In this document: piece after piece, positions 46,101 to 57,507 of the stretch
How the letters are laid out: every line of letters begins with the position of its first letter
Numbering within the stretch: the stretch's first letter is position 1
Program-made: the position numbers and the translations under genes
Source of the DNA: Trichosphaerium sp. ATCC 40318
Lineage: Eukaryota > Discosea > Flabellinia > Trichosidae
DNA: 64,000 nt
NCBI GenBank assembly: GCA_038496445.1
Contig: JALMLS010000062.1
Location: 248,001 to 312,000 of the forward strand
Reading direction: 5' to 3'
The notes under the pieces: generated by a model
What the model saw: only the letters and a program-made list of their open reading frames with translations
Databases searched by the model: none
What the model was told of the DNA's origin: nothing

Positions 46101-46423
46101 TAGTTGTTGACACGAATGCTAATATCCATAACTTTTTCTGGGATGTATTCGTCCTCTTTAGCATCTTCTGCACCAGCCCATGTGCTGTATGCACCGCTGC
46201 GAACGACCTTTGTAGCCCAAGACATACGAGGTTCTGGTCTTTTGTTACAGGTAAGTCTGTCGACTCTACCATTTCTGAATACTCTGTAATCAGCAGGAGG
46301 GCATCCCCAATCAGGAGAAGCAGCATCGCAGTTAGGTACAGAAGCTGTTGGTCTTGAAGCACCGTAAACGGTCGCAATAAGAGCGATCAAGTAAAGCGAG
46401 GCTAAGAAAAAAGCACCACGCAT
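43119..46423 (-). CDS. Reeler-domain protein fused in frame to a secreted His-brace (LPMO-like) protein
   Basis: The ATG (complement of 46421-46423) opens a signal peptide (AFFLASLYLIALIATVYG). A Reeler-type domain follows (VMDISIRVNNYAFKYRGILI, YAQDEAGNRVGEW, THECRQSITHQSAELKPL, STWKWKAPPKGTGPVTFHC), then a Cys-rich segment (SCTDRCAEENLQC, CKLPYVSGCSNKG). The exon starting near 45180 runs through a GPI-like hydrophobic tail (STTSFLFMALAVLGLTM). With no stop it enters a second signal peptide (SVVLALFLIALVSFPTTQA) followed by HNWQFGIGRSADIAST. This second unit has EWSVGHTQPSYYVIV, FEHHAHRPQDADMV and GDYVIQWLWRGYRDCLDV, suggesting a copper-binding histidine brace (His1 plus internal His) as in lytic polysaccharide monooxygenases. 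A Cys-rich C-terminus ends at 43119. It could be two proteins from one transcript or one precursor. The LPMO call is tentative. Confidence 0.6.
44938..45034 (-). other. Internal signal-peptide region and possible second start codon
   Basis: Inside the fused frame, Met codons at complement 45032-45034 and 45014-45016 precede a textbook signal peptide (MTTSVVLALFLIALVSFPTTQA) with a cleavage site directly before His-Asn-Trp. This is what a separate secreted His-brace protein would need. No stop codon separates it from the upstream Reeler part. Confidence 0.65.
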
Positions 46424-47568
46424 TGCTACAAGAGATTAGAAAGGTGAAAAACGGTGGCGGTGTAATTAATCTTCCTTTCAACCCACGTGATATTTTCTGT
46501 GTAGATAAAAAAGAGAATACGATTTTGGGTTTCGACAGACGATAAGAAGTATAAAAAAGGATTGAGAAAAACTGCGTACTTGTGTTAGACTTGTTGCCAC
46601 TGGTGTATTTGGTTTAGGAAACTGATAAAATAGTGTAATTTCTAGCTAGCGAGGTGTGAATCAATATTGCGCAACCCAGAGAACTAGCGTTAATGGGTTT
46701 GTTAACTTTGCTAGGCTCATTATTAATGTTTTCTGTAATACTCAAACCATATACCATTTCGCTAGTGATAAAAGTGTACCCATAATTGCCGTAGCTAGCG
46801 ATAAGAAACCGTACGCAAGTTGTATACCACGGGCTACAGTTATGTTTTTCCCTGTGACACGAGTACAGAAAAATGCGGTGAAACAAAGTGGGTTGTGGTT
46901 TGGTCAATTTTTTGCGGTTTTGTCCCCTTTACAGAGCTGTCATGTCACTCCACTAGCGGAAACAGACAAACGCCAATGCTAGCAAGATCCGCTAGTATAA
47001 GCGCTTTCTTTGTGTACGTAGTGAAGGTCTCGCTATATTCAATCACTTGGCGCGGTTTTGGCAACTGCCGCTCAACCTAGTTCGAACACTATTAAACCTC
47101 GTGGTACACACTTTTATCACCAACCGAAAAAAAAACGTCGTAGCGTTCTACGCTCAATTTCTCGGGATGCTACTCCCGATGACATTTTTTGTACGAACCC
47201 CAAAACCTCCGGTAATGGTTGTAAAAGTTAACTGCCTTTTCAAGCCATACAAAACCCCTGCCATCGTTTTGTGGCCACCTTTCTTAGCGATTTATTCCAT
47301 CTTTCTTTCGAAACCTATGGTAACCTCAAAGGTACCTAAGCTTAACAGCTGAACGCAGTATTTACTTACACAAAGATAAAACAGACAAAGCCATGCACCA
47401 TTTCACAAAAAAAGTACAAATGGTCTGGTATCCACAAAAAATCCAGAAAATACGAAAAATAGTTTATTATCACGTGATATAACATACAAATAGTACTTAC
47501 TGCAAGTTCTCCACTTTTTAGTTTATTTTTTCCGTTACACCCTTTAAAGAAAAGTACGGAGGATGTTC
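46424..47568. other. Intergenic region, no gene recognised
   Basis: About 1.1 kb between two minus-strand genes. Plus-strand frames at 46656-46982 and 47047-47352 (about 100 codons each) have no introns, motifs or family resemblance that I can see. CACGTG lies at 46484 (60 bases upstream of the Reeler start) and 47471. Confidence 0.5.
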
Positions 47569-50500
47569 TTACTCCTCGTTATCATCTTTGATGTTACCCC
47601 AATCTTCCTCCGATATATTTTCCTTAAAGTCGAATTTATATCCACCTTTACCGTCCATCGCGAGTACTTTCTCGTGGTACTTCCATAAAGTATCTCTGTG
47701 TGACACTGTGAATAGTGTAATACCCAGTTCACGACAGTGAGTATACAAGAATCCTTCTACATCAATAGAAACAGCACTGGTACACTCGTCAAGGATTGCT
47801 AAAAGCAACAAAGTTAAAAAAAAAAACTACAAAACTACGTTATAGTATACACCGCTGTGTCTTTTATAAATATTAATAACGCACCGAATTGAGGCTTGTG
47901 ATAGAACAGTCTAGCCATTGCAACACGCTGTTTTTCACCACCTAAAAAAAGCGGAGTGAGACAAAAAGAAAGTTCATAATACTTTTTTCTTTACTGCAGT
48001 AAATATTCACTCACCAGATAACAAGTCTTTCCAGTCATGTACAGAGTCCCATCCCTCGCGATCTATCAAATACTCCAAATGTACTTCTTTCATGAGATGG
48101 GCAAGATCCGCATCAGTACACGTCATATCAGCTACAGCAAATTTCAGCACAAACAAAAAAAAACACTGCAAAAACTACAAGAAAAGTACTAATAACTTTT
48201 CAAACGCACATTTAGAATGAGGGTAAATAATTTGATCGCGGAGAGTGCCAAGGGCCAAGTAAGGTCTCTGTGGAACATAGAAAAGCTTCGTCTTTGCAGG
48301 TTTTGTCATAGTACCTTAAGAAAAGTGATGTGAGTAACATTTCTGTACACTGTCTAAAAACGAAAAAACAAACAATCAAACTACTACATACCTCCCCACA
48401 AAGGCCATAATTCTCCGAGAGTTCTGAAAAGTGACGATTTACCACAACCATTAGGTCCACGGATGATAACATTATCACCAGATTGAACTTCCATGTCAAG
48501 AGATTCAATAAGAACCTCACCATTTGGTGTAACAATTGGTACTTTGTCAAACTTAATCAAATAATCTTTTTCTAGAATCTTTCCAGCACCAGGCTTACGG
48601 TTACATCCTTCAACCATTTGACGGACATATTGACCTTCGAGTTGAAAAAATGTAAGCAAAAAAATACCAAAGAACGAAGAAACTTTTTTTGGGTTCGTAC
48701 CTCCAGTTATGTCCTTCAAGACTTCCACGAGCTCTGTTACACGAGCAGTATAACCAGCGAGACGAGTAAGTTCGCGACCAGCTAAAACCAAACGACCAAC
48801 AGCCATAGCTGAAGCAAAGAGAGTCAATACAGTGAAACATGAGGTGTAAAGAAAATAAACAACATACCTAGATTCACCAACATTCTTCCTGACTTGTAAT
48901 ACTCTTCCATTAGCGCAGAGTACGATAGGTTCGCGAATTTAGGTGTGTTAGGGTCCAAGAAAGGTCTGCTAACGACAAAGTAACCTAAAAACAAATAGAT
49001 TAACTCCAAGTATCAACAGAGTTAAATTTTAAAGAAATAGCACAACAATAGGTTCAACAGCTATTAAAGGATAATCTTGTACGTACCAACAGAAGTAGCA
49101 AGGTACTTTGTGATGAAACTATCAAAAATACCAACAAAGAATCGGAATTGCATGGCTTTCCTCAAGTGATTGCTAACAAGAGTGTAAGACCAACATTAAT
49201 CAACAAAAAAAGTTGAACAAATATTTTCTTGAACTGGTTTCTGTTTTTTGCAAGAAGGACGTACAAGAGCTTCTGGTACGTGTGCTCGAATACGATATGC
49301 TCCCGTTTGTTACCTTAGGATTCGTTAATGACGGACTACTGTATTTTGAGCTCGGTCACGTGTACCTTGATAAAATGCTACTTCTTCACTATGAGTGATT
49401 AGACGCGAGTTTACAAATCTGAAATCTCCCTCTAGTTGCTGTTCTTGGACAGTCAAGCGTCCTGAGAGAATAGTTAATAATGAAATATCAATATCAATTA
49501 ACACGAACCCATAGGACGTCTCACACGGGTAAGAATGAGACCAGCAACCACTAGGTATCCAAGCATAGTTCCAGGACCTTGGAAACTAATTCTTTGATTA
49601 GCAAAAAGGAGAAAAACAAATCTAAATATAGTTTCCACAGTACCCAATCGTGTTTGTAAGTGTACGAGAGTAAATGAATATATCTAATATTGGCTTGCTA
49701 ATATTAGAGTATAAGTCTGCCAAACAATGACAGAACTTGTCAACATCAGTTGTCAATAGTTGATCAGGGTTGGCGATACGAGAATCGAGGTTAGAGAGCT
49801 TGTAGTACGTAAAGCCTAATTTATTTTTAACAACAAGTAACAAAAAAAATTGCAGAGGTTTTTTTGGATAAAAGCTAGGTGTAACGTACCTGCCAAGTAC
49901 TTTTTGTACAAGTGCTTGGTTAGACGCGCTCTGAATAAAAGAGCAAGCTCGTTTAATCCATATTTAAGCACGTTATTGACGACAGAAATAGGAATGATAG
50001 AAAACCAGAATAGAGTTATATTCTTAATAAACTCCTAAAAATGACACGTGTCAGCAGATGTAAAGCATCAAAAGGATAGTACTAACAAAAAAAAAAAGGG
50101 TGTGGTACACAAGTACGGGTTTGATGAAGAAATGTTCAAAAGAAGGCGTAAATACGTTTAAACGTAAAAGAGTAAAAAGAGTAAGAAAAATAAACAAGTT
50201 TCAGATTTCTTACCTTTGGATCTCGCGTGATGATGCTTCTTTCTATGGCTGTACCATTTTCAAGTACCCACAAATCGCACAGTGTACGGATAATGAGCGA
50301 TGCAGCGACTAGAAGAAAAATCGGAAAAGAAAGCTGGTAAGGCGTAGCGTACCAACGACCATATAGAAGGTCTCCATTGTAGCCACACCAGGGACCAAAA
50401 TTGGCAGTAGCGCACGCAAACGCTTATAAAAAGTGTAATCTACAGCAACTCTACGCTTGTCTTTGCGCCTTTGTTTAAAGAATTGCGTCTACAGAAAAAT

Positions 50501-50730
50501 TAGATGCCGTTCACCTTTAACTTGGCTCTTTCTACCTCTTGTTCGCGGGCTTGTATCTTTTTATTGTGTTTATCATACCAGCGAAGTCCGTAGCCCAGTA
50601 ATACCAAACTACCACAATTAACAACAAAGCCACATTAGCGAGCGTACACAGCAACTACACCGCCAATCTTCTTAGGATGGCGTACAGCCTCACCCCCAAT
50701 GTCTTTTAGCGTCGACGCTGCGGAACCCAT
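47569..50730 (-). CDS. Peroxisomal-type ABC half-transporter, ABCD family
   Basis: The ATG (complement of 50728-50730) starts [14 protein letters not shown]. Early exons give a membrane region with [22 protein letters not shown] and LLPILVPG. Then comes the diagnostic ABCD block [20 protein letters not shown] followed by [20 protein letters not shown]. The nucleotide-binding domain has Walker [20 protein letters not shown], signature [19 protein letters not shown], Walker [12 protein letters not shown] and H-loop [16 protein letters not shown], ending with an acidic tail at TAA 47569. It is a half transporter that should dimerise in the peroxisomal membrane and import fatty acyl-CoA or related substrates; substrate inferred from family. 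More than ten introns, including a clear 26-base intron at 50489-50514. The MacB-like gene diverges 170 bases away. Confidence 0.9.
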
Positions 50731-50900
50731 GTAGTTTCACGCTAAGCTAAACTGATATAAATCTAAAGCTTCTAAATTGACAGGCGCTAAACGACCACTT
50801 TTTGACTTTGTATTTTGAAGGGAGAAAAAACACAAGTAACCCCCGTTATACTTCATACGTGCGTACTACACTCAATTTTCATATTTAAACGGTTTTTAGC
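50731..50900. promoter_or_regulatory. Bidirectional promoter between two ABC protein genes
   Basis: Only 170 bases separate the start codons of the ABCD transporter (minus) and the MacB-like ATPase (plus). ATATTTAAAC at 50881-50890 may act as a TATA-like element for the plus-strand gene, though it lies close to the ATG. Confidence 0.45.
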
Positions 50901-52850
50901 ATGTCAGACGATAAAGAATTAATATTCGACTCTAACGGCGATAACCAACGCCAAGAGGACCAATACTTCGGCAGCAAGGATTTAGAGGTAAAGCACTAAT
51001 GTGGTAGTTAGTATTCAATTTACCGTAAACAGGCAAACGAGGGTGGAGACAGTACAGATAATATCATAGAAATCGATAACATACACAAGACATACCTTTT
51101 GGGTGTAGAAGGCGTACCAGCGTTACGGTGCGTATAGCAACATTCTATACTACCCTTCTATCTCCTCGAGCGTTACCAAGCGTTTCTAACGCTAAAATTC
51201 GACTTGAAGACATGTCAAATGAGTCTTCGCAAATATAAGCTAACTCTATATCTGTAGAGGTGTTTCCATGAAGGTTAAACGTGGAGAATTTGTAGTGATA
51301 TTTGGCACTTCTGGAGGTGGTAAAACAACAATGCTGAACGTTATTGGTTCAATAGACAAGCCAACAAAGGGGAGGCTAAAGATATGTGATTGTGGTACCC
51401 ACTTATCGTTAGCTATTATATTTTAGCTCATATACAACTACAGAAATAACGTCTAGAACGCCAGACAAGGTTTTCTCATACATGCGATTGAAAAAGATGT
51501 AAGTGACGTGACATTTTGGTAAATTCTTCTTTCTTGACGTATATGTCTCTTCATGATCCTTATGCCTTTATTTTCTAGTGGGTTTGTATTCCAAACGTTC
51601 AATTTGCTATCATCACTCACAGCAATTGAAAACGTGGAGATGCCAATGATATTAGCTGGAGAATTAAGTGCTAAAGAGCGCCGTAAACGAGCAATGAGTA
51701 CCGGTTTTTTTTTTATTGCTATTAGTTTAAAACCGCTTGATTTCCTTCTGAACGCGGATAAACTACATCAACGTTTGCCCCTAAACTCATTTTAACGTTT
51801 TTGTAGGCTTGCTAGAAAAAGTTGGTGTTCATCATCGAGCACAACATCTCCCATCTATGTTATCAGGAGGAGAACAACAACGTGTACAGAAAATTAATGC
51901 TTTTGGTTTTATTCACCACAACTCTAACGTTTTTTATGTAGGTTACTATAGCTAGATCCGTTGCTAATTCGCCTGATCTACTACTGCTTGATGAACCAAC
52001 GTGCGGTTTTTTCCTAAATTCTTGTGATGTTTGTTCCTTACCTGGCACACGTGGCATAATCTGATAATTATTAGTGGTGATTTGGATAGTGTAAATACTT
52101 GTATAGCAATGAAACTAATCTCAGAGTTGAATAAAAACGAAGGTAAGCAGCAAGCAGTAAACGAAGATCCTTTCTCATATTTTTGTTTCGCAATAGGCAT
52201 AACGTGTATAATGGTAACACATGATGTTAATTTAAAGAACTTTGCGCATAGAGTAATATGGATGCGTGATGGCAAAATTTTTAGAATTGAGAAAGTATCA
52301 GATGAAAAGAGACAAAAGAGATATGCAGAGTTAGAAGAAGAACTTTCAGTGCGTTTTGGTTTTCTTCCTTCTTACTCCAAATATTGCCCTTTTTTTATTT
52401 GCCGTTTTCTCCATTTTGGACCACACGAAACTTCGAAAGTACTTTTTGGTGTACTAGCTTTTATTAGTTTTTTTTTTTTTTTGTCAAAGTATAACTACGC
52501 GTTGGAATTGACAAGTTGCTATTGATACGTGCGGTTTTCTGATGTGTTTTTTTTTTTTAAGGCGTCCGAAAATACAAAGAACACTCCAACACAGTGGCAA
52601 AATACTTACATAAGAAAACCTACAGATTATGAGACACATCAGAACTATAAAGAAGCTGGTACTGTTCTTCTTTTATTTTTTGATGTTTTTTGAGATTTAT
52701 TTTTTTCTTTTTGTAGATTCGTTAAAGTATAACTTCCGATCTACGTTTGACGTGGAGGATGAGTCTGAGATAACTCAAGAAGACTATGAAATACGTACAG
52801 GCCTAATTTCGGAAGAAAATTCTGAAGACGACAAACCCAATTCGGAGTAA
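50901..52850 (+). CDS. MacB/LolD-like ABC ATPase (ABCH-type), no membrane domain
   Basis: The ATG at 50901 begins an acidic leader (MSDDKELIFDSNGDNQRQED). One ABC domain follows: IIEIDNIHKTYLLGVEGVPA, Walker A VVIFGTSGGGKTTMLNVIGS, Q-loop GFVFQTFNLLSSLTAIENVE, signature LPSMLSGGEQQRVTIARSVA, Walker B DLLLLDEPT followed after an intron by GDLDSVNT, and H-loop CIMVTHDVNLKNFAHRVIWM. This is the MacB/LolD/MJ0796 group, which in eukaryotes is found in some protists as ABCH. The C-terminal exons are charged and acidic, lacking membrane helices, ending at TAA 52848-52850. A partner permease must be encoded elsewhere, or the protein works in a non-transport role. All ATP-binding motifs are intact. 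Confidence 0.88.
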
Positions 52851-54117
52851 TGCCATAGATACAGCACGCCCATTGCATGTACAAGCATGTACGAAACGTT
52901 TTCTCGAACTTGGCGAGTTTTATTATTTTCCTTCTACTACTCAAAAACGCGCTGATGAAGCTAAAGTAATTGATCGTAGCAGTTGTACAGTATTTTTAAA
53001 AAAAAATAATAAAAATCTACGAGATTTACGTGTACACTTTAAGAAGTGTAGCTTCTGTTATTTGGCGCACAGTGCCGATAAGTACACTAAACGTTTCGTA
53101 TGTAATGAAAAAAGGTCAATATCTGAAACTGGTTTGGGTTCTCCCCATTGAATCTTTTGGTAATACTGTTGCGCGTATCTCTATGCTTTTTATATTGTTG
53201 TTCTTTTGATTGCGATCGCTAAACAAATCGGTTTCTTTTGCCATAAAACCTTGGTGTTCTCTGTTGTAGTATAAAGCCACAACGAAATGGGTAGTTCATA
53301 TGCACGTTCTATTTATTCTCTAAACTTCCAAACACAAATAAAGTACTGTACCGGCTGTTTATAGTACTCTTCACGCCTTTGTACAGGCCATTGGAATAAA
53401 CAGATAAAAAGGCAGTTTATCTATTTTCCTCAAGCAAACTATTGAAATGGCAATTCGCAATGAGTTCGCGATGACCGTCGTATACATAATGTAACGCCAC
53501 GTACCTTACGTAAGATAGCGTTCCACCAAAAAGGCACAACGCCATGTAAAAAAAAAGTAATAGCACGGTAGCGCTTTGTTCAATAGTGCTTGGGCGCGTG
53601 CAATAACGCTACGGCCATTTCTGAGCTAATTCACAAAACTCGCACGGAATATGCTTGCAAGTATGCAAAGACACAACAGGGAGCAATTTTAAACAAACAA
53701 TAACAAGTTAGGAGACAAAGCAAAAGGCTCCGTGAAATTTTTTGAGTTTCCCGAACCGATACGGTCCTGTTGCTTATGGTGCGTTAGTTCGTGTAACGCC
53801 ATTGGCGACTAGTATTGAAAATAGAAATTTGGTAGATTTACGAAAAATTTAGAACAACAAATCACTTTCAAACCGCAACACTTCCAGTACGTTAATACAT
53901 TAGCGTATATAACACGTAGCGAAAAGGTAAGCTTGTTTTGGGGAATAGTTTGTTTTTTTTGTTCCCTTTTGCTCTTATTGTCGGTGTGAATACTCCCGAT
54001 GGTATTTTCTTGTCGCTGTCAAAGTTTAAGTAAAGTTCCTTGAACAGCAAAAAACTTCTTGAATCTAAACGCGCGATGTGGCCCAACTAAATTGAGAACA
54101 AAGGAAAGCTGGCACAA
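52851..54117. other. Intergenic region, no convincing gene
   Basis: About 1.27 kb. A plus-strand frame of 92 codons (52873-53151) with several cysteines begins 22 bases after the ABC gene stop and could be a small gene or 3' UTR; no family was recognised. The remainder shows no coding signal. Confidence 0.5.
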
Positions 54118-57002
54118 ATGGCGCGAAGAACTCAACGAACCCGTGGGCTAAGACACGACAGCGACGAAGACTTCGCTTTTTCAGCCAGCAGACCTCCAGA
54201 AGAAATAGAGGAAAAAGGAGCACCCAAAATGGTATTACGGAGCTCACGAAAACGCGCAAGACGCGTTTGGACTGCAGACTCAGTAGCTGATGACGACGAC
54301 TTTAAGTATCCTGCTGAGTCTGAATCAGACGAAGAACTAATACCGCCAACAAAGAGATCGCGGGTACGTTTATTTTCTAGCAACGTTTTAGAGTTTTTTG
54401 TGGCATTTGTGCGCACATACTTTGATTATTTCTGCACGTGCAAAACCTTACCGCTTTTAGTCGGCCAGGAGACCCAACGTCAGTAGGCGCGTTCCAAAAG
54501 GAACTGGTAAGTAAAAGATCAGTTTTTGTACGCCAAAAAAGGGTATACAGTGCTATCGATAGCGTTGGTGACGTGTTTCGACTGCCCGGCGTTTCTTTTT
54601 TAACTTTTGCCGTTAAATTCACAATGGCTGTTTTTAATTGTGCTTTTCAACTTGCTTTATACTAAATAACGCCTACAGGGTACAATACACGACACAGAAG
54701 AAGAGTGACACAACAAGAGACCTCTACTACAAGTATTGACGTATGTACTTGTTTTAAATCTTTTTATAACCTCTTTTTTGACGATTATTATTTAATAATT
54801 GTTTTAATCAACGTTCAAACTCAATTTCAAAACCGAAAATGATTAATTCTTTAGGCTGATGACACTGAAGCGGCTGCCGCGTCATTACTCGAGTTGGCAG
54901 AAGCTATAGGGCCACATACTGCACAGAGAAAGACTACTATGAAGTCCAGGGGACCTACTCAACGTGGCGCCCGCGATCAAAGGACCGGACAACGTATGTC
55001 GTTTAAACCTTTACAGCTTGATAGGTGTTATTTGGCAGAGATTGATATTTTTTTTTTTATAGCGCAAGTTGCGGTTGGCGCCCCGACCCATCAACAAGGT
55101 ATGGCCATGAACAATCACGACCAGATGTACCACGTAGCGCAACACCAGCAACAACAGCAACAGGTACTTGTAAAAATATTCCTTAATCGCGCTGTTTATT
55201 CACTGTGGCTATAGAATCAATGGAAACGATGTGCTCTACATGTTCGTATTGCTTATTACATATTCTACGCTCAAAAGAGATCACAACTTCCGGTAAGAAA
55301 TCTCAGCAGTTTTCAAATTAAATTTGAGCGTCATTTCGCCAAATTGGGAAAGCTCAACTTTTTTTTTTCTTGAATTCATTCATTTTCGTTTAAACTCATC
55401 ATTTTGGTTTCTATTTAGAGTCCTCTAAACTTGTTTTCCCAACAGCAAGTAATGACTCCCCTATCACTCGATCCAACTTTAGAGGCTCGCTTACTAAAAG
55501 AAAGAAATGAACCTAATGCAACTGGGCAACAACATATCGCTGTACGTGCTACAGTTACTTTATTGAAACATCTCTAACTAAGGTTATAGAACGGTACAGC
55601 TGCTGCTGCTGCGTTTATGAGCAATAATATGAGACGACATCCACATGAAGCAGCACCCAAACCACCAGTCGTAAGGATTTAATTATTCCTTTTCTTTTGT
55701 TGTCTTGTCTGACATTCTGTAGCAAAATGCACATCAACATGGTGTTCCGCAATCACCTGCTGGACGTACACATCAAATGGCACAAATGCCAATGCATGGA
55801 CAAATGATGCGTACGTTTTAAAGCAAAAGTTTTTGATTTGTAATTTGGCCTAATATTAGTAGATCAACGTGGAGCCCAACCTAATTCTGTACCTGCTATG
55901 CCGCCAATGGGACAAAAATTCCCAAATATAGCTGCACCTGTCACTCACACAAATACCACCCAAGGTGCTCATCGTACGTTTTTTAAAATGTTGAGTAAGT
56001 TTTAATGTCTTTTTTTAAAGTGCCACCTATCAATACTGTCCACTCCAATTTTATGCCTGGTATGAACAATTATTCACACATGATGCATGGTCAACAAGGT
56101 CAACAACAAGCTCACAAGTAAGCACAGAAGGAACATTTTATTTCCGAAAATAAAAAAAAAGCGTGTAACTTTTTTTCTAACATTCTCGTAGTCGTGCTGG
56201 TATGCCGAATCGTGCGGGTCAACTTCCATCATTCAACTCTCCTGGACCAAAATTACAATTACCTCCACTCAGCACAACACCAAAGCAGACAAGTGCACCA
56301 GTACAGCTCCCACAAATCCATGGCAATCACAATATGCCAACCATGCCGGGACAACCTGCACTAAAGAAGGAAACACCTCATAACGCAGCTGCTACACCTG
56401 CTACTGAAGCTTATGCGTCAGGACGCGGATTACCTTCCCTAAAGAATCTGGACCGACTAAAACCTTTTGCTGAGATTAAAAAACCTCCAGCGGGTGCACC
56501 TAATATGTCTGTGCCTTCTTTTGATGCCATTAAAAACCCACAACCAGCTGAACTTCCTGGTGTAACACTGAAGAAGGAAACATCTGCCAATGTTCCTACG
56601 CTTAACCCTCCTAAACTTGAAGTGAAGCAAACAATGCCAGCCACAACGCCTACTCAAGCGCCAACTCAAGTTGTCAAACCTGAGGTACACACTCCATCTA
56701 CAACACCAGCTACAACAGAGAAGCCAAGTGACTCAGTAGTGCATAATTCTGCTACAACTCCAGCCGCTACCAATGGCTCTAACGAGTTGGTTAAAGAAGT
56801 CAAAGCGCCAGTTGAGCAAGCTAAAACTGATGCTACACCGCCTGCAACTGATAGCGTTAAACAAGTTGTGCCTGCAACTTCTGAAAAGAACGAAGCCGCT
56901 GCAGAGGCACCTAAAGCTGAGTCAGTAACAGCAGAGTAAGTAGATTACAGATTTTGACACGACATTTTTTTTTAAATTGTATTTTGTAGGAACGGTAATT
57001 AA
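54118..57002 (+). CDS. Large disordered Gln/Pro-rich, probably nuclear protein
   Basis: The ATG at 54118 starts MARRTQRTRGLRHDSDEDF, a basic/acidic N-terminus with several nuclear-type basic clusters (SSRKRARR, PPTKRSR, RHRRRV). About ten short exons follow, rich in Gln, His, Met, Pro and Asn: QHQQQQQQ, HQHGVPQSPAGRTHQMAQM, NYSHMMHGQQGQQQAHN. A long exon (56190-56935) is Pro/Thr/Ala/Lys rich, with repeats such as QPALKKETPH and GVTLKKETSAN and several possible sumoylation motifs (LKKE, VKPE). The gene ends at TAA 57000-57002 after a final mini-exon. No folded domain was recognised. The composition resembles transcription co-regulators or chromatin-associated proteins, but function is unknown. 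Splice joins are supported by frame continuity. Confidence 0.6.
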
Positions 57003-57507
57003 ACCCAAAAAATAACAAAGAGAGTCACAGTTGAGCTCTTCTTTTGGATTGAATAGGTGCTAAACTTAGTTATCTTGTGATTGCCGTGACAGTTTTCTTG
57101 TTTGTACATACAACCCTCGTTTTTAAACCTTGTATACTTTAGTAGAGGGCAAACATAATAAAATGTTGTACATAATATTGTATTAGTTGGACTGCTGGAC
57201 ATCTGTTAAATACTTCGAATTTCTGTAATTCTAATGTCATTTTTGCTACATTTTGTACTGAATAAAAACTTTCAGCGCGAATTTGCGTGACTTTTGCTGT
57301 CGCTATTTCAAAGCCATTAAATTGATTGTGGTTCCCTTCCGTGCCATCACAACACGTTATTTATTCCCTCTAAGGTATAATTAAGATTACCAGGAGAAAG
57401 GCGGGTCCTGAATTCCACAATGATGGTATGTTGTTCTTTTTGCTCTGTTGTATTAAATATAGCGATAGGCGGATTTTTTAATAACGCAATCTGCAAATTT
57501 GACCTCA
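57003..57507. other. Intergenic region, no gene recognised
   Basis: AT-rich spacer between two plus-strand genes. AATAAAA at 57261-57267 may be a polyadenylation signal. No coding signal was seen. Confidence 0.5.

Noticed and set aside
46656-47352. Two plus-strand frames of about 100 codons as genes
   Set aside because: No introns, no family resemblance, no supporting signals; they lie in a spacer between two minus-strand genes.
52873-53151. Small Cys-containing gene of 92 codons
   Set aside because: It starts 22 bases after the ABC gene stop and could be 3' UTR; no motif is strong enough to call it.
56411-56690. Minus-strand frames within the Pro/Thr-rich exon
   Set aside because: They are shadows of the long plus-strand exon of the disordered protein.
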